A DNA stretch of 64,000 bases. Source: CALITV01 sp964415795 (GTDB taxonomy: Bacteria; UBP6; UBA1177; JAKLFG01). The position numbers were made by a program, and so were the translations under genes. Below the pieces are notes generated by a model that saw nothing but the letters and a program-made list of their open reading frames with translations, searched no databases and was not told where the DNA came from. Within the stretch, counting starts at the first letter, position 1; every line of letters starts with the position of its first letter. Positions 1 through 9,101 of this stretch are shown piece after piece. The stretch spans positions 62,001 through 126,000 of the forward strand of contig CAYQBN010000002.1 in assembly GCA_964415795.1 (NCBI GenBank), read 5' to 3'.

Positions 1-154
1 CCGGGAACCGCCCCATGACCTTTGCGAGTTCCTCTTTGAGCCGCTCCACCGGGGACCTCCGTGCACCGTTCTTCGGAATGAATGTACCATCGCCGGCGCG
101 AAAAGCAAACGCCTTACATGAGCATCCATTTTTCTTGCTCAATGAAATGAGCAT
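1..154 (-). CDS. possible 5' end of an unidentified gene, cut by the window edge
   Basis: An open minus-strand frame runs from an ATG at 154 to the left edge (51 codons, no stop). The product begins MLISLSKKNGCSCKAF and later contains a charged stretch ending near ERLKEELAKVMGRF, which looks like ordinary soluble protein. No Shine-Dalgarno is visible before the ATG, and the start overlaps the promoter of the divergent regulator. I do not recognise the family. It could be chance; only sequence to the left can decide. Confidence 0.3.
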   Translation of the reverse strand, partial: MLISLSKKNGCSCKAFAFRAGDGTFIPKNGARRSPVERLKEELAKVMGRFP

Positions 155-163
155 CGCTATAAT
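135..163 (+). promoter_or_regulatory. sigma70-like promoter of the PAS/HD-GYP gene
   Basis: TTGCTC (135-140), a 17-bp spacer and TATAAT (158-163). Transcription would start near 170, leaving a short leader with GTGAGG just before the ATG at 187. Confidence 0.6.
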
Positions 164-186
164 CGTTTCCAATCGTGAGGAACATC

Positions 187-1248
187 ATGGGCCGCACCGA
201 TACCCCTCGCAAAAAACGCCCCGCCACGACTGAGCGTATCAAAGAACTTGAAGCAGAACTCGCCGCTCTCCGTGAAAAAGCCGAAAGTTTTGAAAGCCTC
301 GTGATGGCATCTCCTATCGGCGTCTACCGCACCACGCCCGACGGACGGGTCCTCATGGCAAATCAGGCGCTTGCCGAGATGATGGGATACCACAGCGTCG
401 AAGAACTCAAAAAACACAATGTCGCTGAGCACGGTTACGCGGTCGAGCACTACCGGGAGATCTTCAAGAAAGAAATCGAAGAAAAAGGAACCGTCCGCGG
501 GTTCGAGTCGCTCTGGCGCCGCAAGGATGGCTCTATCATGTTCATCCGCGAGTATGGCCGTGTGGTACGCGACGCCAACGGCGATCCCATTTATTACGAA
601 GGAACTATCGAGGACATCAGCGACCGCGTGAAGACCGAGACGATGCTCAAGGAGAGCATCCGCCAGATAAACCGCACCTTCAACGAACTCGTAGAGACGC
701 TCTCCGAAGCGATGAACTTCCGTGATCCCTACACCGCCGATCACGAAAAGCGGGTGGCAGCGCTGTCTCAAGCGATCGCTCTCGAAATGGGACATTCAGA
801 GGGCTTTGCCAACATCTTGCGGACCGCGGCGCTCCTCCACGACATCGGCAAGATCTACATCCCCGCCGAACTGCTCTCCCGTCCGGGCTTTCTCCGGAAA
901 GAAGAGATAGAGCTCCTCAAGGTCCACGCCGAAGCAGGTTGGGAGATACTCAAGAATGTCTCTTTCGACCAGCCAATAGCCGAGATCGTGCGCCAACACC
1001 ACGAAAAACTCGATGGTTCGGGATACCCGCGGGGACTCAAGGGATCCGAGATCATGCTCGAGGCGCGCATTCTGTCGGTCGCCGACATCGTCGAAGCGCA
1101 TTCCTCGCACCGGCCTTACCGCCCCGCCGTTCCGATCAAAGAAGTGCTCGCCGATGTCGAGGCAATGGCAGCGGCCGGTAAACTTGACCCGAACGCCGTC
1201 TCTGCGTGCGTTCGGCTCTTTCGCGAAAAGAGCTTCGTTTTTCCGTGA
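187..1248 (+). CDS. PAS domain/HD-GYP cyclic-di-GMP phosphodiesterase
   Basis: Predicted cytoplasmic signalling enzyme of 353 residues. A basic N-terminus and short coiled coil (about 15-35) lead into a PAS domain (about 35-150) with an ending typical of PAS/PAC (IEDISDR), then an HD-GYP domain (about 165-345). The metal-binding HDIGK lies at 218-222 and the signature HHEKLDGSGYP at 271-281, so the catalytic residues look intact. The family hydrolyses c-di-GMP. No receiver domain and no membrane segment are seen, so the PAS domain is the likely input. The start at 187 is chosen because GTGAGG sits 6 nt upstream; a GTG at 175 in the same frame would overlap that site. Confidence 0.9.
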   Translation: MGRTDTPRKKRPATTERIKELEAELAALREKAESFESLVMASPIGVYRTTPDGRVLMANQALAEMMGYHSVEELKKHNVAEHGYAVEHYREIFKKEIEEKGTVRGFESLWRRKDGSIMFIREYGRVVRDANGDPIYYEGTIEDISDRVKTETMLKESIRQINRTFNELVETLSEAMNFRDPYTADHEKRVAALSQAIALEMGHSEGFANILRTAALLHDIGKIYIPAELLSRPGFLRKEEIELLKVHAEAGWEILKNVSFDQPIAEIVRQHHEKLDGSGYPRGLKGSEIMLEARILSVADIVEAHSSHRPYRPAVPIKEVLADVEAMAAAGKLDPNAVSACVRLFREKSFVFP

Positions 1249-1280
1249 TACTCGTTCCCTTCGTCAAGAACGGACTTCCC

Positions 1281-1847
1281 ATGACGGAACATCCCATCGC
1301 CACAGTCAACTGGCCGTTCTTCCCGTGCCATTCAACGGCATTGGTGCGCACCGGGTGGGATGAAACGGCCATACACCTCCGCTTCGAGGTCCATGACTCG
1401 GCCGTACAGGCACTGATCACCGAGGACAACGGACCGGTCTGGCGCGATCGGTGCGTCGAGTGGTTCGTCTCGTTCGACAAGAAAAACTACTATAACATCG
1501 AATGCAACGCTATAGGGACGATCCTTGTCCAATACGGGCCATCGCGTCATGAGCGTCGGTTCATCCCCTCCGACCGTCTCGCCGCAATAACACGGGGATC
1601 GTCACTCGGCACCGACGCGCGCCCTCTCACGCACGGGCCGCTTTGGTGGTCGCTCTCTCTCCGCATCCCTCTCTCCTTTTTCGCGCCGGAGGGATACCTC
1701 GTTACGAGAGGAACTGAGGCCCGAGGTAACTTCTATCTGTGCGGCGACGACCTTCCTGAACGACAGTACCTTTCGCATTACCCCGTGATCTCCGAGAAGC
1801 CCGACTTTCACCGTCCAGAAAGTTTCGGCCCGATCCTCTTCACCTGA
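1281..1847 (+). CDS. carbohydrate-binding family 9-like (CBM9-like) domain protein
   Basis: About 188 residues, essentially one CBM9-like beta-sandwich. Family hallmarks are visible: a VWRDRCVEWFVSF segment, YYNIECNAIGTIL, and a C-terminal GNFYLCGDDLPERQYLSHY followed by PDFHRPESFGPILF. Such stand-alone proteins usually bind or process carbohydrate, but the exact role is unknown; no signal peptide is evident. An alternative GTG start at 1245 would overlap the preceding stop codon (GTGA); ATG 1281 is preferred although its ribosome site is weak. The gene ends 8 nt inside the convergent gluQ gene. Confidence 0.75.
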   Translation: MTEHPIATVNWPFFPCHSTALVRTGWDETAIHLRFEVHDSAVQALITEDNGPVWRDRCVEWFVSFDKKNYYNIECNAIGTILVQYGPSRHERRFIPSDRLAAITRGSSLGTDARPLTHGPLWWSLSLRIPLSFFAPEGYLVTRGTEARGNFYLCGDDLPERQYLSHYPVISEKPDFHRPESFGPILFT

Positions 1848-2727
1848 AGATCGCCGGGATCGGAGCCGTACCGCGATACCTCACATCAAGCGCCATAAGG
1901 AGCGGCTCATCGCACGCATCAAGAAGATCCCGGGCGCTCTCTATCGAGCGATCCACCCCGAGCACCCCAGCAACGAAACGGTATATGTCGGCAGAGGTCA
2001 CGCCATCTCTCCGAAGAGCAATGAGAGAAAGAGAATCATCCGATTTAGAGAACTTACGACCTTCGCCATCCACCACGAGGGGATGGTGCAGAAAACGGGC
2101 GCCGAGAAAAGAACGATACCCAAGCGCTTCGGCCAGTCGCCGCTGCATCTCGGTCGAGTCCCGCAGATCGGCACCGCGCACGATGTGGGTGATGCCGAAA
2201 TGCTCATCGTCAACGACCGAAGCGAGTTGATAGGCAGGAAGATCGTCCCTCTTCCATACGACGAAATCACCAGTAGGGCCATCGGGCGCCGCAAAGCGCA
2301 GTTTCGCGCCGGGCATATCGAGCGGTAACCTCTTCGAACGACAGGTCCCCGGATACCGATCGGCGCTCCCGCTCCGTGCCAGTTGCCCTCGCGTGCAGGT
2401 GCAGGCGAAGAGCGCTCCCGGCGTCGCCTTGAGTTGTTCGATGGCGGCACGGTAGAGCGGCAACCGACGGTGCTGAGACCAGTGCGCAAGAAAATCGGTG
2501 CGATCGCGCGGTCCTTCGTCCCAATCGAGGCCAAGCCATGAAAGATTGTCGAAGATATCGTCGAGAAAAACGGTACGGGTACGATCGGTATCGAGGTCGT
2601 CTATCCGAAGGAGTATCTTTCCCCCGAGGCGTCTCATCCAGCACCATGTGACGATGAACGAAAGCGCGTTGCCGATATGGAGGTACCCGCTGGGGGTCGG
2701 CGCGAAACGACTGCGCATCACGGCCAT
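1840..2727 (-). CDS. gluQ: glutamyl-Q tRNA(Asp) synthetase
   Basis: Class I synthetase paralogue of 295 residues, matching the short GluQRS form without an anticodon-binding domain. It contains the HIGH-like motif in APTPSGYLHIGNA near the N-terminus and the KMSKS-like KFSKSDD near residue 230. CTC plus YPGTC cysteines fit the family zinc site. The family glutamylates queuosine in tRNA(Asp). The ATG overlaps the end of the upstream radical SAM gene by 10 nt, so the two are probably translated from one mRNA. Confidence 0.9.
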   Translation of the reverse strand: MAVMRSRFAPTPSGYLHIGNALSFIVTWCWMRRLGGKILLRIDDLDTDRTRTVFLDDIFDNLSWLGLDWDEGPRDRTDFLAHWSQHRRLPLYRAAIEQLKATPGALFACTCTRGQLARSGSADRYPGTCRSKRLPLDMPGAKLRFAAPDGPTGDFVVWKRDDLPAYQLASVVDDEHFGITHIVRGADLRDSTEMQRRLAEALGYRSFLGARFLHHPLVVDGEGRKFSKSDDSLSLIALRRDGVTSADIYRFVAGVLGVDRSIESARDLLDACDEPLLMALDVRYRGTAPIPAIFR

Positions 2728-5039
2728 GCCGTCTTGATAAGGTGAAAGGGACGATCGAAGTATTCGAAGAGGCGAAGCACCGAACCTTCTTCCGGCCGGC
2801 GCGTAATAAAGAGCGCGTTTCCTTCACGCTCGGCGTGCATCAGGGGATGAAGCGTAAGAAAACGATCGCATTCCTCCGAGGAAGCGAACTCGCACCGGTA
2901 GCGTCTCGGCGACGCAAGGATCGAGCGCTGCACAGTCTTGACCTCCTCGCGGGAAAGCAGCGTAAAGGAGAGAAAGACCACGCCGGTCCCCGCATAGAGG
3001 GCATTGAGACGCCCCAGAAGATCATCGTCGGTGTAGGAGCCCGTAAGCCATACGACACCGTATTCCCGTTCCGAGGCGACCCCCACCGGCAATGGATCGA
3101 GCAACGCGAAGCGCGGCGAGGGGTTGAATCCTTCCGAATAAAGAATATCTATGCCCTCTCTTGTAAACCCCTTGATGAAGAATTCGACCAGATCGAGATG
3201 CCCCAACGAAAGAGCGCGACCTTCTTTCGAAAAGGTAAAAAGCCACGGAGCAGCATTGCCGCGGTTGAACCGTTTCTCCTCCTTTTCCTTCGGAGCAATC
3301 GGTAGCAACGGCGTCTTGTCCACATCCCGCACCGGACGAATTCCTTCGAAGTCGCACACCCCGCACCGTGAACAAAGGCCATCACAGCAATCGGGCGTCT
3401 CTTCGCCCCGAAGCGCCTTTTCTCGTTCGATAAGGAGGAACTCCTTTGAAACACCCACGGGGACTTGGTCATACGGAAGCGCCACTGCAGGATCGCGCGG
3501 TCCACACTCCACCTCAGGATCGATGCCGACTTCACCGAACGCTTCCTTCCAAAGATCAAAGGAAAAGCCCTCATCCCATGTCTGAAGGTCTTCCATCTTA
3601 TCGGAAACGATCTCTATGGCCTTCGCCATCCGCTCATCGCCGCGGGAAAGAATTCCCTCGACACGGCTAACGAAACGATTGTGCCATGAAAGTTTGAGAT
3701 TGCGGCATTTTTTGAGCCCAGCGATGAGTAGTCGTTGTTTACGACCGATCTCCTCGAGGGAGTTCATGCCTTCCCACTGAAACGGCGTAAACGGCTGTGG
3801 AACAAAGGTCGAGAAACTGGCGGTGAGTGAGATCCTACCGCTCCGCCGCTTTGCCCGGAACGATATCTCTCGCAGAAGAGAGATGGTCTCCTCAATGTCG
3901 GCATCGGTCTCGGTAGGCAGGCCTAGCATGAAGTAAAGTTTCAGATGGAGCCATCCTGCGTCGAATATGCGTTCCACCGAAGCGAGAAGATCGGCGGTCG
4001 TGTTCCCCTTGTTGATGACCCGTCTGAGCCGTTCGCTCCCCGACTCAGGAGCAAGGGTAAATCCCCCTTTTCGGACCGAAGCGACGGCACGGATCATCGG
4101 ATCGGAAAGTGTCTCGACCCTCAGTGACGGCAACGAAAAGGAACATCGTTCGTCGGCCCACGCGCACGCTGCGAGTAACATTTCCTCGATACGCTGATGA
4201 TCGCCCGCTGAGAGCGAGAGGAAGCCTGCCTCCCGATGCCCCCCCCGGCGAGTGTCGCGATCGAGCAATTCGAGTACCCGTGAAGCGCTCCGTTCGCGGT
4301 GAGGGCGATAGACACTACCAGCAAAGCAGAAGCGACATCCCCTCGTACATCCGCGCTGTATCTCGACCGTATAGCGATCATGGATAGTAGAGAGACCAAA
4401 TATCGGCTGACTTTCGGGCGTGAACGAAAGATCGTCGAGATCGGCAAGGACGGCTCGCCCTGACGGCAACTCGGCACGAAGCGCAGCGATGCGCCGTGCA
4501 CGGTCACGCTCACGCCGGAATATCTCGACAATACGCCCCACCCACGGCTCTGCCTCGCCGAGGTACACATAGTCGAGAAACGGCCGCATCGGCTCCGGAT
4601 TCGCCATAACCGGTCCTCCGGCAATGACGATAGGATCCTTCTCGTGCCGATCCTCGGCATAGCGGGGGATACCGGCGACAGCGAGCATACGGAGAAAAGT
4701 AGGGAATTGCAGTTGATACTGGAATGAAACGCCGATGAGGTCGAACGAGCGCCAATCGGCACCGCTGAAAAAGCCGGTGAGACCGCCCCGTTCTCTCAAA
4801 TGCGTCTCCATATCGCGCCGGAAAGCGAAAGAAAAATCGACGAAAGCGCCGGAGCGGCGGAACAGGTGGTGGAGGATGCGGATCCCCTCGTGACTGCGCG
4901 CTATCTCAAACAAATCGGGAAAAACGATAAGGATACGGGGAACGTCTTTGGTGGGGTCTCCCGTATCAGCACCGATCACCGGCGCGAAGTAGCGTCCCGG
5001 CTTCTCAACCGTGCGGAGAAAAGAGGTCGTCAATTCCAC
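2718..5039 (-). CDS. B12-binding radical SAM protein fused to a DUF2344 domain
   Basis: About 773 residues. The N-terminal part (about 30-190) resembles the B12-binding-like domain of TIGR03960. The radical SAM core carries the 4Fe-4S motif in RGCTRGCRFCFAGSVYRPH. A cysteine cluster (CCDGLCSRCGVC) links it to a C-terminal DUF2344/TIGR03936 domain with LSLGHLDLVEFF and YSEGFNPSPRFALLDPLPVG. This fused architecture is known; its substrate is not established. Start chosen at GTG 5039, which overlaps the upstream stop by 10 nt; upstream codons of the open frame lie inside the preceding signal-peptide gene and are unlikely to be coding. Confidence 0.88.
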   Translation of the reverse strand: MELTTSFLRTVEKPGRYFAPVIGADTGDPTKDVPRILIVFPDLFEIARSHEGIRILHHLFRRSGAFVDFSFAFRRDMETHLRERGGLTGFFSGADWRSFDLIGVSFQYQLQFPTFLRMLAVAGIPRYAEDRHEKDPIVIAGGPVMANPEPMRPFLDYVYLGEAEPWVGRIVEIFRRERDRARRIAALRAELPSGRAVLADLDDLSFTPESQPIFGLSTIHDRYTVEIQRGCTRGCRFCFAGSVYRPHRERSASRVLELLDRDTRRGGHREAGFLSLSAGDHQRIEEMLLAACAWADERCSFSLPSLRVETLSDPMIRAVASVRKGGFTLAPESGSERLRRVINKGNTTADLLASVERIFDAGWLHLKLYFMLGLPTETDADIEETISLLREISFRAKRRSGRISLTASFSTFVPQPFTPFQWEGMNSLEEIGRKQRLLIAGLKKCRNLKLSWHNRFVSRVEGILSRGDERMAKAIEIVSDKMEDLQTWDEGFSFDLWKEAFGEVGIDPEVECGPRDPAVALPYDQVPVGVSKEFLLIEREKALRGEETPDCCDGLCSRCGVCDFEGIRPVRDVDKTPLLPIAPKEKEEKRFNRGNAAPWLFTFSKEGRALSLGHLDLVEFFIKGFTREGIDILYSEGFNPSPRFALLDPLPVGVASEREYGVVWLTGSYTDDDLLGRLNALYAGTGVVFLSFTLLSREEVKTVQRSILASPRRYRCEFASSEECDRFLTLHPLMHAEREGNALFITRRPEEGSVLRLFEYFDRPFHLIKTAWP

Positions 5040-5596
5040 AGAAACATCTCGACGGCGAATGATATATCGAAAAAGAAGGTGTCGTTGGTAAAGAAGTTGC
5101 GCCCCACTCCCGGTTGTATGGTAAAGCGCGCCTTCTCGTGCGGAACGATGTAGATGCCGGCGCGCAGATTGACCGTCGCATACATGTCGTGCGAGGTCGC
5201 CCACAGGTATTGACCACCGACGCCGCCGGTAAAGCCGGTCTTTTCGTTCCCTGCAGTGACATTCGCCTCTCCCCATCCACCGATAAGAAACCGCACCACC
5301 TTTCGGTCCACCAGATACAGAGAATTGATGCGAAGGATACCCGCTGCCTTCTCGGCATCGAGCCATTGGAACGAGGTTCCTACCGTGAGGCCGTGGAACA
5401 GATAGCGCGTCCCCGCATATCCAAAGTTTATCGAGATATATTCATGAAGCGGCGCATGGTAGAGAAAGAACTGTCGTTCGATACCCGCCTCCGCCGATAC
5501 CGTCGCGCGCCCTTCCGGTGGCACTCTCCCATCGAGGTGAGCGCTCAGGGGAAGCGAAAAGAAAAGAAGCAGCATCGCCGGGATCGACCGCATCAT
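5030..5596 (-). CDS. exported protein, possible small outer-membrane beta-barrel
   Basis: 188 residues starting MMRSIPAMLLLFFSLPLSA, a clear Sec signal peptide. The mature part is rich in alternating aromatic and polar strands (YISINFGYAGTRYLFHGLTVG and similar) and ends VEMFLWN, suggesting a small beta-barrel. No specific family recognised. The ATG overlaps the stop of the upstream DUF4911-like gene (ATGA), and the downstream radical SAM gene begins inside its last codons, so all three are likely cotranscribed. Confidence 0.7.
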   Translation of the reverse strand: MMRSIPAMLLLFFSLPLSAHLDGRVPPEGRATVSAEAGIERQFFLYHAPLHEYISINFGYAGTRYLFHGLTVGTSFQWLDAEKAAGILRINSLYLVDRKVVRFLIGGWGEANVTAGNEKTGFTGGVGGQYLWATSHDMYATVNLRAGIYIVPHEKARFTIQPGVGRNFFTNDTFFFDISFAVEMFLWN

Positions 5597-5811
5597 GTCT
5601 TCTTTCTCCAGCGTTCCATATCTTCAAGGATGCGATCTATGAGGCGGTCAAAAAAGGGAGCCGCCGACACAGTCGTCGTACACTGGATCACGAGGATATC
5701 CCCCTCGCGGCCGATGGTCGAGGAGATACCGGCGTTCTCGTGCGACTCGACGAGGTAGTGAAAAACTACATTCTCCTTACGCGGGATGTGCACCAGCCGA
5801 TGCCATGTCAC
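5593..5811 (-). CDS. small DUF4911-like protein
   Basis: 72 residues, cytoplasmic, beginning MTWHRLVHIPRKENVVFHYL. Length and the pattern hydrophobic-strand, LVESHENAGISSTI, then a C-terminal amphipathic helix resemble DUF4911 proteins; this assignment is by eye. It lies 22 nt after the glycosyltransferase and overlaps the next gene by 4 nt (ATGA). Function unknown. Confidence 0.6.
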   Translation of the reverse strand: MTWHRLVHIPRKENVVFHYLVESHENAGISSTIGREGDILVIQCTTTVSAAPFFDRLIDRILEDMERWRKKT

Positions 5812-5833
5812 GGCGAAACCTCTCGCCGACCGC

Positions 5834-8086
5834 TCATCGTTGAATATCGAGACGAACCAGTTTCAAACGATTGTCGCCATCGTGATTGACCTTGTCGGGA
5901 TTGGTGATGTTGGCACGGTAATCTTCCTGATAGATGCCGGTGAGGACCCAGTAGTAATTGTTCCGGTTACCGCCCGGGATCCGCACCGTGATGGGATGAC
6001 GAACCATGTCACCTTTCTTCCAAAAGGTGGTCGGATACTCCCCCATCGCCATCGGCTGGTCGTCTTTCGTCCGTTTGTCTCCCTTATCCCCTTCGTTGTG
6101 CACGAAGACGGTATAATCTCGCTGGATGTTGTCCCGAAGCGCCTTGAAGTAGACCTCGAGGCGCACGGTGTCTCCCTCCTTCGGCGTGGTGCTCCCCTGC
6201 AGGATGCGGTAGGCGACCAGTTCGACGGCATCATCGAAGATCGCACCGACCTTAATGGCCCCTTCGGGTATCTCTTTGATGAGATACCTATCCTTGTTGG
6301 GAAACTCCTTCGCATTGCCGCCGTACACCTTGTAAAGGACATTTTGGGGTATCTTTGCGACGATCTCGACCTTCTTGTTTATCCGTCTCATGAGGTTTTC
6401 GAAACGGTTTTTGTCGGGGTTCTTGACGATCGCATACTGCACCCCGGGACGATCATAGAAACGGAGCACCGCCTGTTCCTTATCCGAAGCGAGGAACTGT
6501 ATCTCGTTGAACGACCAGAACGACAGCGATTTTTCGAGCCATTTATAATACTGCGCGATCGGCGCCCGTGCCTCCCCCGTGTCTTTCACATAGGCATCCC
6601 AGAGTGGTTTGTAGGAATACCACTCGGCAATACGCGGCATGGCATCGGCAAAGAAGTAAATCATGAAAGCGGCGGGAAGGGCGAACACGCCGCCAAGCGC
6701 CCACTTCTTGAACTTTTCCGAATACATCGAAAGAAAAAGAACAAGACCAAAAAGGACAAAGATAACCGCCATCGTCGGACGGAACGCCGAAAGTTTCGGG
6801 CCGGTCCGCTCTTGATAAAAAGTTACCATGTACATCCAGACCATGAACTTGTTGCCGATGTCGCGGGCCACGGCGCCGAGTACGAAGAATGCCACCACTA
6901 TCTCCAGCTTCCGGGCGAGCCCCCAGCGGCTGTTCCAGAGTTCGGTCAAATAGTAACCGATTATCACGGCAAGCGGCGGTACCACCGGTGCTATGTAGTG
7001 ATGGAACTTCGTGGAGGAAAACGCCAAGAAAAAGAAAGGACCGACAAATGCGCTAAACAAAAAGAGTCGAAGCCTCAAGGCGCCTCCCTCGCGGTCTCCA
7101 TGGAAGAAACGGTAGATCGCCATAGGTATGAAGGCGCACCACGGGAAGAGCGCGTACCCGAGGACACGGAGATAGAGCGTCCAGAGGTCGTTCGGTTTGT
7201 GTATCTCCCCCTGCACCCGCTTGAAATGGTGATAGATGATGAACTCATTGACGAACGGGTAGCCGGCATCAATCCACATATACACGAACCAAGGCCCCGC
7301 GACGAGCAGATACACACCGAAACCAAGAAGATGTTTCTTGAGATTACGCCACGCGAAAAAAGAGCCAAAGTCCCCGGTGATCAGCATATAGATGAAGAAG
7401 GTTGTTCCCGGAATGATGAGAGAAAGTAGCCCTTTCGCGAGGAACGCCCAGCCCTCGAAGAAATAAAAGAGATATAGATAGAAATCACGACGCGGCACCG
7501 TAATGCTCACCTTCCGCGTGCCGATACGAACGGTCTCCCCCTCTTCAAGATCGCCAAAGAAATAGAGCGCCATCGAAAGGATCGCAAGAAAGTTGAGCCC
7601 AATGAACGGCAAGTCGACCATGACCTGTCGGGATAACTGGAAGTACATAGGGGACATCATGAGTACGAGCGTGCTCACGATGGCCATCTTGCGGGTAAAA
7701 AGCCGCGTCAGCAACACATAGGATCCCGAAAGGACCCCCAAAGAGAAAAGCACCACGGGAAGACGACAAACGAATTCGGTAATGGGGAACACGGCAAAGA
7801 ACGGCATTTGAAGCCAGAACAAAAGCGGCGGCTTCGACCAGAAACGGTTGCTGCCCTGATACCAGAGCCTAAAGAAGGCGTTGTGTTTGATGGTCTCCCA
7901 CGACACCTGCGAGTAGTGGCTCTCCCAAGGATCAACGAGCAAATAGTTAAGCTTGACCATATAGAGTATCGCCCCGACCACCACGACAATCGCCAGAAAC
8001 AACTTGTCGAGTTTATTGAGGCGTCCGGTGCGGCGCTCGTTCACTGATACCGCATCGGTACCCAACCAGTCCGTCAGAAATCGCAT
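5834..8086 (-). CDS. GT-C (GT39/ArnT-like) membrane glycosyltransferase
   Basis: 750 residues with roughly 10-13 membrane segments. After the first membrane helix comes LLVDPWESHYSQVSWE, whose acidic residues fit the catalytic loop of GT-C enzymes, then RFWSKPPLLFWLQ as in ArnT/PMT-type proteins. The last 250 residues are a soluble, probably periplasmic domain. The family transfers a sugar from a polyprenyl-phosphate donor; acceptor unknown (lipid A, glycan or protein). ATG 8086 is preferred to TTG 8098 because GGAG lies 6 nt upstream. A perfect TTGACA on this strand (8144-8139) may be its -35, but no good -10 follows. Confidence 0.85.
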   Translation of the reverse strand: MRFLTDWLGTDAVSVNERRTGRLNKLDKLFLAIVVVVGAILYMVKLNYLLVDPWESHYSQVSWETIKHNAFFRLWYQGSNRFWSKPPLLFWLQMPFFAVFPITEFVCRLPVVLFSLGVLSGSYVLLTRLFTRKMAIVSTLVLMMSPMYFQLSRQVMVDLPFIGLNFLAILSMALYFFGDLEEGETVRIGTRKVSITVPRRDFYLYLFYFFEGWAFLAKGLLSLIIPGTTFFIYMLITGDFGSFFAWRNLKKHLLGFGVYLLVAGPWFVYMWIDAGYPFVNEFIIYHHFKRVQGEIHKPNDLWTLYLRVLGYALFPWCAFIPMAIYRFFHGDREGGALRLRLFLFSAFVGPFFFLAFSSTKFHHYIAPVVPPLAVIIGYYLTELWNSRWGLARKLEIVVAFFVLGAVARDIGNKFMVWMYMVTFYQERTGPKLSAFRPTMAVIFVLFGLVLFLSMYSEKFKKWALGGVFALPAAFMIYFFADAMPRIAEWYSYKPLWDAYVKDTGEARAPIAQYYKWLEKSLSFWSFNEIQFLASDKEQAVLRFYDRPGVQYAIVKNPDKNRFENLMRRINKKVEIVAKIPQNVLYKVYGGNAKEFPNKDRYLIKEIPEGAIKVGAIFDDAVELVAYRILQGSTTPKEGDTVRLEVYFKALRDNIQRDYTVFVHNEGDKGDKRTKDDQPMAMGEYPTTFWKKGDMVRHPITVRIPGGNRNNYYWVLTGIYQEDYRANITNPDKVNHDGDNRLKLVRLDIQR

Positions 8087-8169
8087 ACTCGTCTCCAATC
8101 GGTCGATCGTTCACGAAAAATCCTCGCAGGAACGGTAGTGTCAAGGGGGGAAAAGTCAAGAAAACGGAG

Positions 8170-8254
8170 AGGTGCTCTCACCTTCGCTTCTCGAATCTAT
8201 CGGGCCTTGGAGCATGAGAATTTTATTGATTTAGGAGAGCACCTGCGATAGATT
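8170..8254 (+). promoter_or_regulatory. candidate structured mRNA leader with crossed inverted repeats
   Basis: Arm A, AGGTGCTCTC (8170-8179), is exactly complementary to GAGAGCACCT (8235-8244). Arm B, AATCTATCG (8194-8202), is exactly complementary to CGATAGATT (8246-8254). The order A-B-A'-B' is that of an H-type pseudoknot. A also forms a local hairpin, AGGTG(CTCT)CACCT at 8170-8183, that would compete with A/A'. TTCTC (8188-8192) can pair with GAGAA (8216-8220). The element ends about 25 nt before the sulfurtransferase start. It could instead be DNA operator sites. I could not match it to a known riboswitch. Confidence 0.45.
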
Positions 8255-8279
8255 TGTGCCGCAAACCAAGGAGGTCCCC

Positions 8280-9101
8280 ATGCGTTGGTTCGTGACGGTC
8301 GAAACGCTGCGCGATCGTCTCTATAACCCTAGCATTCTCGTCGCCGATTGTCGTGGCGAACTCGTTGACCGTTCATGGGGTCTCCGGCAGTATCTCGACA
8401 ATCATATCCCCGGCGCGGTCTTTATCGACGGCGAGGAATCCCTCTCAGGATCGAAAGGAGTGCATGGAGGCCGCCATCCGTTGCCCGATCTTCCTCAATT
8501 CGCACAGATGATGGGGACCAACGGGCTCACCAAGGAAATGACGGTGATCGCTTACGGTATGTACGCCGCGCGTCTCGTAGTTCTGCTGGATATCATCGGG
8601 TATCATGCGATGGTACTCGACGGTCATCTCGACGAATGGCTCGCCGCAGGCGCCCCGGTGAATCGGAAACTTCCCCACCGTCAGCCGACACGGGTCACCG
8701 TCCGCGAGGACCTTTCCCGTTTGGTCGATCATGCCACGATGCGTCGTCATGCCGCCGCACGCGATGCGCTCATCATAGATGTTCGAGCACCAGAGCGCTA
8801 TCGTGGCGAGATGGAACCGCTCGATCCGGTGGCCGGTCACATACCCGGCGCCATAAACATACCATGGGAGCAGAACTTCGACGAGCGGAAGCGATTACGG
8901 CCTTCCGAACAACTCCGTTCCCTGTACGCCCCCTACCTCGACAACAGGCCGGTCATTGTCTACTGCGGCTCAGGAGTCACCTCTTGCAACACCCTCCTTG
9001 CGTTACGCGAGATCGGCGTCGAAGCACGACTGTATATGGGAAGTTGGAGCGATTGGGTAAGTTATCCGGACGCACCGGTGGCTCGAGGAGAGGAACCATG
9101 A
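8280..9101 (+). CDS. thiosulfate/3-mercaptopyruvate sulfurtransferase (tandem rhodanese)
   Basis: 273 residues with two rhodanese domains (about 5-125 and 140-270). The C-terminal domain has the active loop CGSGVTS with Cys229; the N-terminal domain has no cysteine at that place, as usual for tandem enzymes. CGSGVT is the loop type typical of 3-mercaptopyruvate sulfurtransferases, but the substrate is not certain. Start at ATG 8280 is set by AAGGAGGT 5 nt upstream; a GTG at 8256 in frame lacks such a site. First gene of a six-gene set. Confidence 0.88.
   Translation: MRWFVTVETLRDRLYNPSILVADCRGELVDRSWGLRQYLDNHIPGAVFIDGEESLSGSKGVHGGRHPLPDLPQFAQMMGTNGLTKEMTVIAYGMYAARLVVLLDIIGYHAMVLDGHLDEWLAAGAPVNRKLPHRQPTRVTVREDLSRLVDHATMRRHAAARDALIIDVRAPERYRGEMEPLDPVAGHIPGAINIPWEQNFDERKRLRPSEQLRSLYAPYLDNRPVIVYCGSGVTSCNTLLALREIGVEARLYMGSWSDWVSYPDAPVARGEEP

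Noticed and set aside
5040..5366. In-frame extension of the radical SAM gene upstream of GTG 5039
   Set aside because: It lies within the signal-peptide gene on the same strand and its translation is Arg/His-rich and unlike a protein; the known fold starts after 5039.
5786..7429. Long plus-strand open frame opposite the GT-C gene
   Set aside because: Antisense shadow: composition is charged and Cys-poor with no domain, while the minus frame is a clear membrane glycosyltransferase.
8375..9097. Upstream part of the 9098 frame, overlapping the sulfurtransferase
   Set aside because: Arg- and Ser-rich out-of-frame translation of the rhodanese gene; the real start is the ATG at 9098.
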